From Gnetum montanum (lineage: Eukaryota > Streptophyta > Gnetopsida > Gnetales > Gnetaceae): a stretch of DNA of 64,000 nucleotides. Position 1 is the stretch's first letter, and each line of letters opens with the position of its first letter. Below are positions 24,400 through 37,201 of this stretch, one piece after another. Position numbers and translations under genes: made by a program. Location: assembly GCA_015680685.1 (NCBI GenBank), contig MNCI01023302.1, forward strand, positions 184,330-248,329, given 5' to 3'. The notes under the pieces were generated by a model. The model saw only the letters and a list, made by a program, of their open reading frames with translations. It ran no database searches and was not told the DNA's origin.

Positions 24400-25640
24400 A
24401 AGGTTGTTAGGTAAATTAATCAAGATGCTTTGATTATTGATAGTGGATGATCTAATCACATGAATTCCTATAAGAAATATCTTCTCAACTATAAATCATA
24501 AAGGTTTGATAAAATCAAGTTTGTAATGACAAATTTCTTAGCATAACAGGTATAGGAAATAGGATAGTTAGACTTAACAATAATAAGGTATTAACTATCA
24601 TTTAAGTTTACCATATTACTTAGTAAAAATGTTAAATAAAGGTATTAAAATTATCTTTGAAAGTAAAATTTGCAACATAGCTAAATCAAATTAAAAAGAG
24701 GTATGAAAACTTAGGGCACTTAGTAATAGAATATATTGTTGGAATTACAAACACCTTGATCTAAAGGAAAATATCATTAGTATTATAAAAAATCAACAAA
24801 CTTACATCAAAACCATTGATCAAATGCAGTCATCTCAACAAATTAGTAATAGCACTAGCACTATAGAAGCTACAGAGAATCAAGATCACCAAGGTAAAAA
24901 AAGAAGTAAAAGTTTGACATAAAAGACTTAGACATACATCATATTCAAAGATAAAAAATTACAAAAATGAAAAAAGTTATTAGCATGAAATTCAAAGACA
25001 TCCCAAAGGACAATTGTGAATTTTTCATTTCACACAAATAAACAAACTCATCACATACCAAGCATATGTAAAGACCAAAGAATCATTATATTTCATTGAC
25101 ATGGATCTTGGAGATTGCATACCAATAACTTTTATTAGAGGAGCTAATTATTTAGTTGTAATGATAGATTACTATTCCATATTTACATGGACATATAATC
25201 TAGAAAGAAAAGATGAAACATTCACTAAGTTTGAAGAATTTTTCATGTTAATGAAGAATAAAAATATCGCCATAAAAAATATCTACATAGAGAGATGAGA
25301 AAAGTTTATTAACAAAATATTCACTAATTTATATACTAAAGGCATATTTCATCAAACCACTTGAGGATACAACACTCAATTGAATGGCATAGCTCAGGGA
25401 AAAAATAGAATGTTGCAAGACATGATTAGATGTCTCCTTAAGCATGCTAAACTCATAAATGGCTATTGGAGCATGGCACTAACTTTGGTAACCTATATTA
25501 CAAATATGGTTATTAACAAAAACAACAATGATAAAAATCCATATGAGTTATTCCATAACAAAGTTCCTAACATTTCTCACATAAGAACATTTGTACATCA
25601 ATGCTATGCCAAAACAAAGAAGTAATTTTTGAGCAATTTG
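24400..25640 (+). pseudogene. Copia element 2 protease and integrase (broken)
   Basis: Near 24430 a DSG-x-SNHMNS block marks the copia protease. The integrase core appears at 25101-25298 (ANYLVVMIDYYSIFTWTYNL, carrying the Asp after MI) and 25380-25625 (NGIAQGKNRMLQDMIRCLLKHA, the copia equivalent of the N-G-x-x-E-R block, with Glu changed to Gly-Lys). Gag and its zinc knuckle are not recognisable upstream. Stops occur at 25296 and elsewhere. Confidence 0.75.
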
Positions 25641-25899
25641 AATGATAGATGAAAAAAATGCATCTTTCTTGAATATGACTCTAAGAATAGTGGATACAAC
25701 TGCTATGATCTTATTGAATGAAGATGGTATTCATCAAGATATGTTTTCCTAAAAGAAAAATTTAGGATAGCAAACCTTTAATAAGGCAATCAAAGAATGG
25801 ACACTTAACTCAGCCCAAAACCTTGGATACAAAGGAATCACCTTTAGACTCAAATACTAAACACAAACTTTGAGAGAAGAATAATAAGATCTAATGCTA

Positions 25900-26720
25900 T
25901 TAGCAACTTGACATACTCAACCCTATCTCAAGAATCTAAAATTGTGGAAGAAGCTCTAAAAACTAAAGAATGGAAAAAAAAAATCATGCACAACGAATAT
26001 GAAGCCATAATAAAAAATCAAACTTGGGAGAGAGTAGATGAACCTAAAGGAAAGAAGGTCATATATTTCAAATGGTTGTACCAAACTAAATTTAATGAAA
26101 AATAAGATATCATCAAACATAAAGCAAGACTTGTGGTTGAGGATTCAAACAAAAGAAACATATAGACTATAAGGAGATATTTGTACCAAAGGCAAGATTT
26201 GAAATAATCAAACTCATCCTTTCAATAACTACACATCACTATCTTAAACTTCAACAACTAGACATGAACCAAGCCTTGCTTCATGGCAACATCAATGAAG
26301 AGGTCTATGTCTACCAACCTAAAGGATATGTCATTAGAGGAAATGAAAATAAGGTGTGAAAACTAAATAAAGCATTGTATGGATTAAAGCAAGCACTAAG
26401 GACATGGTTTCATAGGATCAATGATCATTTGTTGAAAAGAGAATATTCATCTTACATGTTTGAGCCCACCTTTTATTACAAGCATAATAATAAAGATTTC
26501 ATCATTATCTCACTTTATGCGGATGATCTTATCTTCATTCGACAAACAATTAACTAATCGAAGAATTCAAACTTGACATGAATAGTTCCTTTAAATTGAA
26601 AGATTTAGGATAACAAACTGATAAAAGAATTCAAACTTGACACGAAGAGTGCATTTAAATTGAAAGATTCAGAAGAATTAAAATACTTTCTTGGAATTAA
26701 AGTTAATTAGAAAAAGTATG
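25900..26720 (+). pseudogene. Copia element 2 reverse transcriptase (broken)
   Basis: At 25908-26105 a frame shows the copia RT start (W-x-x-AI-x-N-x-TWERV, then FKWLYQTKFN). After frame changes it continues with a LDMNQALLHGN-like stretch around 26260, MYGLKQALRTWFHRI at 26375 and the catalytic LYADDLIFI box at 26515. A 47-bp segment encoding FKLD...SFKLKD is duplicated in tandem (26563-26609 and 26627-26673), which alone would disrupt the fold. Confidence 0.8.
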
Positions 26721-27039
26721 AAATCAAAGTTCATTAGACTAAATATGCTTCAACAATATTGAAAAAAATACAAAATGAGTACAGAAAAAGCCACAATGTC
26801 TTCTCTTTCTCAAAATCTAAGGCTACAATACAAGGACAACACACCTCTAATAAATGCAACTCAATAAAGAAGCATAATTAGAGCTCTAAGATTACTATGC
26901 CACAAAAGACCAAATCTAGAATTTGCTACATCCTACCTACCATGATTCATGTAAGAAGCAAGGCAAATTCATCTCAATACTCTTATACATGTTCTAAGAT
27001 ATATTAAAGGTATAGCATATCATGGGCTCACATAGCAAA

Positions 27040-27556
27040 GGGAATGAACAATTTCATACCTATTCAAATACTGATTGGGGAGGAGATTATAATCATAGAA
27101 CATGCACATTCGAAGTTACAATATTTCATGGAGACAATGTAATATATTAGAAATCTAAAAAAAACTTCAAGCAATATTTCAACATGTGAAGTTGAATTTA
27201 TAGCCATGGCTAAGTGCATACAATATATTCTTTGGCTCAAGAAACTCATGACTCACATAGGATTTCAAGTTGATTTTCCTATAAAACTATTTTGTGACAA
27301 TAAAACAACCATCCAATTATCAAATGAACATGTACTACACAAGAAATCAAAGCACATAAATATCAAATATAACTTCATCAAACAAGAAGTGAGGGAGGAA
27401 ACCATCAAACTTGAACATTTGGAATCCAATGATCAATTGGAAGACTTATTAACTAAATCTCTACTAAACTACAAAAATGAGTATCTTTTTCATGATGTAG
27501 ATATCAAGAAAGGAAGATCAAGAAAATCATGCATTTCACACTACAGGAGGAACTGT
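27040..27556 (+). pseudogene. Copia element 2 RNase H (broken)
   Basis: The open frame 27206-27559 encodes the last part of copia RNase H: LFCDNKTTIQLS with the Asp, KHINIKYNFIKQEV and a DLLTKSL block near the end. An earlier piece (27060-27200) contains the start in other frames. The domain ends in the purine tract before the LTR. Confidence 0.8.
27544..27553 (+). other. Polypurine tract of copia element 2
   Basis: caggaggaac lies directly before the TG of the 3' LTR. Confidence 0.6.
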
Positions 27557-28761
27557 TAAAGATAGGATGTCATGTCAAGCTCTTCCAATAAGTAAAACAA
27601 AGGAAGAAAAAGATAATTTTTTCACTTTCATCACTTCAAGCAAGAAGGTAACTTGAAGTTTATATTATTAAAATGAATTGATGGGTGGATGTACTTGTTT
27701 TTGGCCTGAATTCATCCTCTTTTTTCATTTTTTTTTTACTTTTGATAATTTGGGAATGACTTTTCATTAACCCCAAGTATGGTCCTAAAATTTCTCTATA
27801 AATTTAATGGTCATACATTAAAATTGATGACTATTTTTAAGAAAATAAAAAATTGCATGAATTTCTCACAATTCTCCACTCACTTTCTCTTATTAACCTC
27901 CTAATGATTTTTTCTTCATTTTCATAATTGTTTAAAACCTAAACATTTCATCATCTCCATAACTCATCATCCCACTTTCATCCACCATCTTTTACATCTT
28001 CAAAACTTCATCAAAAGATTCCAACTAGTTATCTCCATTAGTTGGCACAAAATTTTGAACTCTAGATTTAGTTCATTTTAAGTTTTAGCTTCAAGATAAT
28101 TCATCTTAGAATTCTAAGAGTCATTGTTTACTTTAATTCAATCTGCTATTTTTCATCAAATGCAAAGTTAGAATTTCTTTATTCTAGGTTCTAGAGCATC
28201 TCAAAGTGAACTTGCAAACATAACAATCATCAAATTCCAACTTGTAAATCTCAAGAAATCTTCAAAATTCAATTTCATCATGATTCGTGGTCAAGTCATG
28301 ATATTGCAAGTTTCATAGATCATGAGCTCACCATGACTCATGGTACTTGAGGTTTAAAATCTACACAGACCATGATCCATGGCTCACTTGTGGTTGAGCA
28401 TTATGACTCATGGTCTACTTGTGGTTGATATAAAATTACAACAATAACACATTTTTGCTTCATGATTTCACATTGAGAATACGGGAAATTCACCATGACC
28501 TATGGTAGACTTATGGTGGACTCGTGGTTGATCCATGATATCTAAGAATTTAAATCTCTTCTAGGTAATCATCACTACAACTTATGGTTAACTTTTAAAA
28601 TCATTAGAAATTAATTTTCAATGTTTCTAGCATCACCATGACTTATGTTGTAATATTGTGAATCATAGTCAACTCATGATCAACAAAATTGAGGAATTTT
28701 TAGAATCAAATCCAAACATTAAATCCCCCTTCTCATCTCCTTCATCTCATTTAGTCCATCA
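27554..28761 (+). repeat. 3' LTR of copia element 2
   Basis: Begins tgttaaagat after the purine tract, has tataaatt at 27797-27804 and ends tttagtccatca. Its second half holds many near-palindromic accatgactcatggt-like words. The last 350 bp are included in the tandem duplication 28413-29615. Confidence 0.72.
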
Positions 28762-29615
28762 TTGGCCCTTATCATAACTTGTTGTAGCATCTACATCATC
28801 TACTAGGCCAATTCCATCTAACCATCCTCTATACCAATGGGTGTTATTGATGTCGAAGCTAATGCCTAAACAATAGGTGTCTCCTAAGACTCTACCACAT
28901 CCCTACCTCTACCTATAGTTGATTTGTATCTACTAAGATCTTTAATACCTACAATTACAAGGGTAAGTACCACAACATACTATACTATTGAAGCAACCTT
29001 GCTCTGATATCACTCTATAATACCATGACTCCCGGTTAACACAAAATTGCAATCACAACTCATTGTTGCTTTATGGATTCATATTGAGAATAAGGAAAAT
29101 TCACCATGACTTGTGACATACCCATGGTGGACTTATGGTTGATCCATGATCTCCAACAATTCAAACCTCTTCTAGCTAATTATCACCATGACTCATGGAA
29201 AACTCAAATATTAATTCTCTCTATTTCTAGCATCACCATGACTCATGTTGTAATACCACAACTCATGGTTCACAAAATTAAAGAATTTTTTAGAATCAAA
29301 GTTGAACATTAAATCCTCCTTCTCATCTCCTTCATCCCATTTATTTCATCATTGATTATTATCACAAATTGTTGTAGCATCTGCATCATCTACCAAAGTA
29401 GATTCATCTAACCATCCTCTACACCAATGGATGTTGGTAATGTCAAAGCTAATGCTAGAGAGGTAGGTGGCTTCTAAGACTCTACCACATCCCTATCCGT
29501 ACCTATAGTTGATCCCCATCTACTTGACCTCTCTAATACCTATAATTACAAGTGTAAGTCCCACTACATACCATAGTATTAGCGTAACCTTACTCTAATA
29601 CCACTCTATGATATC
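28413..29615. repeat. Tandem duplication of ~600 bp
   Basis: Copy A (28413-29020) and copy B (29022-29615) match in order: the gacacaaaattgcaat-like start, the LTR end, gtagcatctrcatcatctacc, ctctaccacatccctacc, and cttrctctratayca near the end. The copies span the copia LTR border and its flank, so the duplication happened after that insertion. Confidence 0.7.
28996..29014 (-). other. Possible primer-binding site of a minus-strand LTR element (copy A)
   Basis: On the minus strand it reads TGATATCAGAGCAAGG, close to the Met-tRNA site TGGTATCAGAGC. Its duplicate near 29588-29606 reads TGGTATTAGAGTAAGG. The adjoining sequence toward 28770 could be a gag leader with Gly/Arg codons. No LTR pair was found. 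Confidence 0.35.
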
Positions 29616-30689
29616 CTATGTATCAGACCCAAGCCATGCCTAGATGAAAGCCATACTCTAGTGGAACATTAGAGTTAAAATGCACCAAACAAGAAATGAA
29701 TCAAATAACATAGCAAAATTTCATACAAACCACCTCATATAAGTCTCACGCATAAACTAACTAAAAGCATGAAAAAGATACCAAACTAACATTGCTACAT
29801 AAATTTACATACCCATACTCATCTTCATTTCAGCCATATGGAAGCTTGAGTACAACATACATCTTAAACTTTAAAATTATTATTTTATTTATTATTGTTA
29901 TGGAGAGGAAAAATCAATAACACACAATAGGAAAATGGATGAAAATTCTATCTTTTGTTTATACTAAAACTTTGTTTTCACCAAATGTTTTGGCTAATGC
30001 AACCTTTTGCAACATTTTCCTTAACTACATGCCTTTACGTTTACCTTTTCACATTGTTACAACAAATATTATGTAAAATTTCTAAGTAGAAGCAACCTAT
30101 TATTGATATTTATTTATTTTTCTATTGTTCTTCTATCCTTTGAATTTCTTAACTCTTTGATCCACTTAAAGACCTATACATCACTTAAGGCCTTACGAGC
30201 AAAAGGTTTCATTGTTACAATTGGATAAACCTCTATCCACACTAAGGGGAAATCATCATTTTACAAAACATCTTGACTACCACATAGGTCATCTCTTCTA
30301 CTGCTTGAAAAGTAAAATTTAAAATTTAAAAATTTAAAAGTTAAAAAATGATTAGATCATCAACATGGAATTTTTGAAATGCTACTACATATAGCACTTC
30401 ATTTCTATAACATTTTAAAACCTACCTACTATATACAGTCAAATATGTACTAACTTAGCAATAGTCTACATCTATACATCTACATCTACATCTACATCGG
30501 TTATACAAGTTTATACTAACTCATAACTATTTTTCTATTACATAGTTTTTGTATCCCCCTTTTCTATCTCATATTCTACTATATATACCTACTTATAATC
30601 ATCATACACTCCTACCCTATCTATCCTATTCTAGTCTACTTTGCTCAACATGATCAGTCAAGTTTACAGGTGACCAATGTCTCATTGCT
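29616..30689. other. Unassigned non-coding region
   Basis: AT-rich with no supported frame. Near 29830-29870 it shares words (ggaagcttgagtacaacatacatctt) with 31630-31665. It contains a short acatct microsatellite at 30470-30500. Possibly LTR sequence of the minus-strand element suggested by the primer-site-like words at 29000 and 29600. Confidence 0.35.
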
Positions 30690-31460
30690 CCATGTGAGAG
30701 TGTGACCTAGGGTACCATTGAGTGGGATAGGGAGGTGTTACTATTTTGCATATTTATTAGCTATCTATGGCATCCATTTCAGCTTTACCATATGTATAGG
30801 ATTTAACCATACCCTACTTCTATTGCATACCATTGTCCTAATGATAGGTGTATGGGTGATATTTTATTTTCCACCTTTATAGTTTTATTACATCTTATTT
30901 TCACAATTATGCATTCTATTATCTCTAATAATACTATCTCACTTCTTCCTCTCATTTTTGTCTCTCGTATATTCTCATTCCTCTCTATATTCAATGCATT
31001 AGTGAGGCCAAATGAGTATCTTTGCTTTACTTAGTGAGTGTGTGTTAGATGTTAGAGTAATGTAAGGAGTGAGAACATTATACACATCAAATCTATGCAA
31101 GGTGAGGTAGGGGTCAATCTTAGGAATTTAACTATGTCTCACTTTTGCAACATAGCACCCCAACATTAGTAGATTGGTCATGTCCTTGACATGCATTCCC
31201 CTTAATTATATTACTTCCTATTTTTGGTTTCATCTATATCCATATCTTTCTTTCCCTTCCCCCTCTCATGTTCTATGCTAGTGAGGCCAAATGAATGTTC
31301 TTTACTTTGCTTCAGTGAGTTTGTAATTAAGATAATTGAATGGGTTATGGTGTTCTTTGTTTACATTTCTAAGTGCTTCCTAGGATCTAGTCATGCTCCA
31401 CTTCTATGGCATAACACTCCATTGTAGATGTATCTACAATATCCTGGACTTTCTCCCCTA
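30690..31460. repeat. Local array of three copies of the 300-bp dispersed repeat
   Basis: Units open near 30690, 31020 and 31300, each with a gtgagtg-like word, a gtgaggccaaatgartrt junction word (30995 and 31273), a gatttarycatrcc block and an ataacaycc-like block. Two further copies flank copia element 1 at the left end of the window. No ORF is conserved among copies. Confidence 0.6.
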
Positions 31461-31689
31461 TCATCTCATTTCATTGAAATCCTCTTGTAAGTACCTAGCC
31501 CTTTATATCTAAAGCATCTTATCATTAATAGTAACTTTTTTCTTTTCTTACTTCTTTATTCTTTTAGTGGTATCCATCAAGAGGAGACAATGTTGTACTC
31601 CTACTTGTCTTTCTTTCAATCATTTGGAAGCTTGGGTGCAACATACATCTTCTTAGTTTCCTAATAGTTGGACAAGATCATTCAACCTT

Positions 31690-32230
31690 TTTACATCATT
31701 TGACATTATTTTTGATGTCATCTTTGCATCATAGTTTATGTCACTTGTGACTTTTGGCATCATTTTAATGTCAGATTAATAGCTTCTAGAAGCTTCCAAA
31801 GTCTTCTTTGTGGGTCATAATGCATTGTTTCTTCATAATCTATGAGGCATTTTTTGGTCTATAAATAGAAGACCTAGGACATCATTTTGAGCATCTTTAA
31901 TCTTTGATTTTTTTTATCTCTTTTATCTCTAATCTTTTATCTCATCTAAGAGGACCTTATCTTCATTCACATTAGGTATATACATTACATTTTTAACATT
32001 TTAGAGAGTTTGTATCCCCAACAAACCCTAATCCCATCTAACATAATTGTATCCCTTGCATTGTGTACCTACATAATATATGAAGAAATCTTTGGATCAA
32101 ATCCAAATAGTCTAGTTTGATTCAAATCCCTATTACATCAAAGTTGCACTTACATTAGCATTTACTCTAGAAGAAAACCCAATCATGTGTACACATCAAA
32201 GATCAAGGTAACATCCATGTTAGTACCCTC
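31690..32230 (+). repeat. LTR-like sequence with a TATA box
   Basis: A gacatc/gatgtc-rich stretch (31690-31790), TATA box tataaata at 31860-31867 and a T/C-rich downstream part resemble a U3-R-U5 order. It is similar in style to 6400-6800. No partner LTR was found. Confidence 0.35.
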
Positions 32231-35200
32231 TAAGTCACTTAGTTCTTCTCCAAACATATGATTAATCTATAGGTTTTAGTCATTTTGTTATTTTTATTTT
32301 TATTTATTTCTATCCCATCCTAAAATTCCCTTTTCTCATACTACAAAAAATGGTTTTTCTTATCATTTGTTGTTAACATTTCTCTAGAAATAAAGGATGC
32401 ATTTCCCCCTTTATTTCAATCGTTCTCTTCTGCCTAGTACGGATCTATTGTTTTTGCTTGTAGATTCACTCGATAAGATCATATTTGTTGCTATTCTTCT
32501 ACTAGTGTATTTGCAAAACTATGTTTCATTTTATGTTCTTGCATTGTTTTCTTTTATTATTATTATTATTTTATTTTTTTTGCTACATTTAATTTACAAA
32601 TTTCTTTCTCTTAGCTTCAATGTTACCTTCATTGCTAGATTGTTACATTAATATAACCAAAAAGTTCTCATTCGATTTAGAGATATGTCTTTAAACCATT
32701 TGTGACTATAGATAGTATTGCACTACCTTCTATTGTGTTAGTGATATTAGACAAGGAAATATGATATTTTGTATGAGTTATTGTAAGTTGACCAAGTCAA
32801 TTCTTGCCACAACACATATAACCATAAGATAGCAAATCACTAAGGTAATCATTAGGCATATACATCAAAAATATATCACTTTACAAGTCTAGCACACATA
32901 CTCTATCTATATATGTACATTGTATAAAAGTACTATAACTCATGAGTTTTCTATACCGAAACCATTAGTAAACAGATCCATCTTTCATACAAAGACATAC
33001 GTAAGCAGAGATAATAGTATGAAATCAAAACCGACATCATTTTCCTCAATCATATTAGCCTCATGTGCACCCAAATCCACTACCTGCATACAAAGGAGGT
33101 TAATACAAGACTAAGTAGGAGCCTTTATATGTCCCCCATGGATGGGAAATCTAATGATGTGCTAGAGAAAAGAAGTGGGATATGATGAACAACCTACAAT
33201 GAGGTCAATACATCTCATGCAAAATATGCATGACATCATACCATCAAAATAGCACTTGCAAACATCATCTATAATACCAATCTCATATATCAAGATTAAT
33301 CATAACACCTAGCAAGCATGACCATGTCCAATCGGCAAATACCAAGGTCCACATGCATAACATAATTAAGGCTCAATCATACACTAACACCACATGCATA
33401 ATTAAACATAACACATGGCAAATGGTGCCCCATGTGATGGTTGTCCTTCTAGTGCTCAATCATGACATAGCCCATGTGGTAGTTGACATACCTAATCTTA
33501 GTGTAAGCATGATATCATTGACATGAGTACTCAAACCTCTATCAATGCTTATAGATTTTTTATTAGTTTTCCATTACTTAATCCATCACTGGTGCTAGTG
33601 CCTACTCCCTCATTTGTAGCCCCATGCTACTAACCTTCTAGAGGATAGATTTGAGTATAACCAAATGCACCTAGATCTCATACCAACCATAGGCCCAACC
33701 TATGCACTTTCACTCTCATAATGAGGTTTGAGATAAAAGACTTGTTGATGTATCACATCGAGGGGCATCCCAAATCTTATAATATGCCTCATCACTAATC
33801 ACTCCACATCCTCATGTTGGCTCCACCCAGCCTATGATCATAAAAAACCTATGCTATGTGCACCGTTAATCATAACATGATCATACCATAGTAGCCTAAT
33901 CCATTGGCCATAAGCAACCTATGCTTCATGTGTCATTCCAACATTCCAGTCATACCACACATCATCAATTCCAAAAGCATAAGCAAGCACATGCCTCACT
34001 CACATATAGCATCATATCACAAGTGTAACCAATACATAACATAATAGTAGATCAAAGCTAGATCAATATCAGTACATCTCTTGCATGCATATATACCCTA
34101 CCAATTAGTAAATGCATCACGTACAAGTATACAAAGATTTACCAAGTACCACTAGGCAAGTCTTACAACTCACAAAGAAACAGCATGGTCATAACCAATT
34201 ATGATACTACAACCTAGCTTAAGGCTCATGCATTGACATACAACTCATTTCAAGCATCATGACATTTATAGCTACTAAGCTTGACTAGCCACACCCAAGT
34301 GGATCTCACACCTCACATTCATCTTGTACTTTCCAATGAAACATGACCTCCTTGTGACTCATGATCTACCTACACTTACCATCGTGACATAAGCACTAGA
34401 CCATTGCACCTCACACTATGCCCACAATTGACAAAAATTCAAAAACAAAAACTATTGTGACCCTACTACGAGTATACTATGGCTTGCACTTCTAAAGCTA
34501 ATGTCACAACTACTTTGCAGTCCCACCATGGCTAATCCATCATGCAAGTAATGTTAACTTTCTATTGTGGTCCTAATGTGCTTAAGTCGTAACTCATGCT
34601 TCCATTTCCATGGCAACTATGACTGTGTTGCGAAGGAACAGCAACCTACATGAAAGAAAAAATTTTCTTAAAATCCCACATCATGAGAATCCTTGGCCAA
34701 AACTTAGCCAGAACCCTAGTGTGACTTGTAAATCACTCATGCTCAATACCAATTTCATGTAAATAACAAAGCATAAAAATTCATAACAACTAGATGCATA
34801 ACAAGAATAGCACATAAACACAAAAACAAGACCCAAATGCCCTTGGAGATCAATAATGGAAAGCCTGTTGTCCTCAGAGTCATTGAACATTCTTGAAACT
34901 ACTTGAATTAAATTCTCAAGTTACAACCAAATTACACCCCTACACATACAATATTCCAAAATAGTAATATTATGTCATCACAACATCAATGGGCAAAAAC
35001 CAATCACATGCACATCTTGAGTTCTAACTATCCCCTCTTATAGGTACACGAATACGCATACAAATTTGAAACTAGAAAAATAAGAAAATGGTAAAAACTA
35101 CCCACCAAAACCTGAAGAATTGCCAAAATCCAAAACACTAACATGAATCAAATGATGTCCTGATTTCACCAGAATACAAATTGAGACTCTTGAATTGTAG

Positions 35201-35745
35201 CCCACCCTAAACCAACTTGCCAACATATCAAAAATCACAGAAATACATTGAAATTGAGAAAAGAATAGAAGAAGAAAAGAATCCAACAAAAATCCAATTG
35301 CACTAGAATGTGATCAAGAATGAAGGTAAAATGAAATATGTTATATATATAAAGGTTGTATTTACTTTTCTTTTTTCTTTTTTTAGGAATTCTATAAGTG
35401 TTCTATAATTTCCCACATCCCAACTAATACCCTCAGACCCCACACTTCATAACTCACTCATAGGAGCTCCAATCAAAATATTGATCGAACCTATAAATAG
35501 CATATCACATCTACAGCATATTCAAGAAATCATAAGTACATACTAAAACATGTCAACTAGCCCTATAGCTCAAACATGCATAAAATCATAATCACAAATG
35601 ACCATCATAACATGCATACCTATCAAGAGCTCAGTATTCCCCCACAACCCTCATATCCTATTAGCCACAAACACCATACTACACATCCAACAAAATTAGT
35701 GTGCATAATCATGATGAATATAAACTCATAATCACAATGTCACAA
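32231..35745. other. Unassigned non-coding region
   Basis: 3.5 kb of AT-rich DNA with no domain, no codon bias and no paired repeat I could see. The open frames present are short and scattered on both strands. It probably consists of old repeat fragments. Confidence 0.4.
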
Positions 35746-35885
35746 TGAGGTGTTAGTTTAGTGGTACAAGTCTTAACCTGGTAACCCCAAGTCACAAGTT
35801 TGATTCTACTAGGTAGCACTAAGTTATAAACTTCTATAAATTTTAGGTGTACCTGTATCATTAAAATATTATAATTAACTATGCC
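35746..35885 (+). repeat. tRNA-derived SINE copy
   Basis: Starts tgaggtgttagtttagtgg, which resembles a Pol III A box, and has acaagtttgattc about 35 bases on, resembling a B box (ggttcganncc). It shares an agttataaacttct-like segment with 47950-48090 and its head with the minus-strand copy at 37265-37410. Confidence 0.6.
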
Positions 35886-35889
35886 CCCA

Positions 35890-36370
35890 TGGCCCTACAT
35901 TTAGGGGTTACACAACGTGCCCTAAATATAAGGCCATTTATACATAATTATGCAATGTTAATCATTCATAAGTGGACTTTAGATTTTGATGTCCATTCTA
36001 TAGAATACTCTAAAGTTTCTTATTTTGTCAAGCTATTTAAATTTATATTGATTTTTCAAAAAGATGAATAGGAAAGTGTTAATTTGCTTGGTCCCATTAA
36101 GCATATAGAATCTATTTTTACAACATTTTGTTTTCATAGAAGCTTTAATATTCAAATCAATCTTCGTAATTATAAAAAGGAATTGGTATTACAAGCAGGT
36201 TGAAAGATACATACTCAACCAATTACATGTTTTAATCTTTCCAATTCTTGCATCTTTTATCATCGTGAAGGACATTTATTTAACATTTATCCTCTTCTAC
36301 TCAATCAAAAAGATGATGAGGAAAATAAAAAATGTGTGGAAGTTGAAGATTTAAAAAAAAAAAAAGCAAT
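35890..36370 (+). pseudogene. LINE ORF1-like remnant
   Basis: A frame opens with IHKWTLDFDVHSIEYSKVSY, resembling the W-x-P-x-FD...V-x-VWVRL segment of plant L1 ORF1 (DUF4283-type). After a stop it ends in a knuckle-like CIFYHREGHLFNICP, comparable to the C-x2-C-x4-H-x4-C of those proteins with one Cys lost. About 160 codons with three stops. The family call is tentative. Confidence 0.45.
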
Positions 36371-36983
36371 CTTATGCTGAAAATATGAAAAATAAAGTTA
36401 ATGTGCATAATAATAATGATCTGGAGGTAATAAAAAACTAGAAAAAATAGAAAATTCTATGAATATTTTATCTAATATCTCAAAAAGTATTGATCAAACT
36501 CGATAGATAGCTCATAAGACAAATGTTTTCTTATTTGACAAGAGTATTATTAACTCAAAGGTTAAAACTCATGTTGATAAGTGGACTATAGACAATGGTA
36601 AAGACTCTTGACATAAGATCAATCATGATGGATAATTTGATAAAAAAAGATGTATCATTATCTTTTATTAGATCTTCCTTTCCTATAGAAGTTGGTATTT
36701 TGCTAAAGTTTTCTATTGCTTCCTTAAATCCTTTTGTTATTTTAAGTTCAAGGATGGATGTTGAAAGTGAAATGTTGTTAGAACTAGGATCATCCTTCCT
36801 ACTAACAATTAATTTTTCTTGTTTTTTCAAAGCATTATTTGCAAAGTTGTACACCTAAATAGACCACCCTTAAAGTTGGAAAGTTTTTTCTTCTCATTTT
36901 GTTTTTCATGTTTTTAAGTAGTGCTTAAGCATGTGATATGCTCTAAATTTTTTGGTTATTATTAATAATATTTTTGAGCATGT

Positions 36984-37195
36984 GCAAAGAAGATCAAACA
37001 ATGAACCTATAAACAAAGGTTGCCATATCATTGTTCTAGGAAAGTCACTGAAAAGAAGACCAAAAAAAGACATGGGATAAAATGATCAAAGATGATTTGA
37101 AGAAACTACATATAAGCAAAGGTTTAGCTCTTCCTAGAGGTGAATGGCTAAAGAAAACTCATGACAAAGCTAGGATGATGACGATGATTAATAAT
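36984..37195 (+). pseudogene. LINE ORF2 C-terminal remnant and 3' end
   Basis: Two adjacent frames (frameshift near 37070) read QRRSNNEPINKGCHII, RRPKKTWDKMIKDDLKKL and ALPRGEWLKKTHD. This matches the well-known end of plant LINE polyproteins (RRSD-x-PV..., RPKK-x-W-x-x-V-x-x-DL, W+x-x-I). Immediately after comes caaagctaggatgatgacga, a trinucleotide tail also seen alone at other sites in the window. Confidence 0.6.
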
Positions 37196-37201
37196 ATTTT
37201 C

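Larger units (their letters stand above)
23105..28761 (+). mobile_element. Ty1/copia element 2, decayed
   Basis: Similar repeats of about 1 kb at 23105-24144 and 27554-28761 flank plus-strand protease, integrase, RT and RNase H in copia order. A degenerate Met-tRNA-type primer site follows the left repeat and a purine tract precedes the right one. The left LTR lacks the first 230 bp or so of U3 present on the right, so the left border is uncertain and no target duplication could be identified. All domains contain stops. Confidence 0.78.

Noticed and set aside
34681-35289. Minus-strand frames of 63-69 codons
   Set aside because: Isolated, without motif or codon bias, in an unassigned repeat region.
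36555-36858. Overlapping 99- and 87-codon frames on both strands
   Set aside because: No domain. The plus-strand frame could belong to the LINE remnant but shows no family motif, and the minus frame mirrors it.
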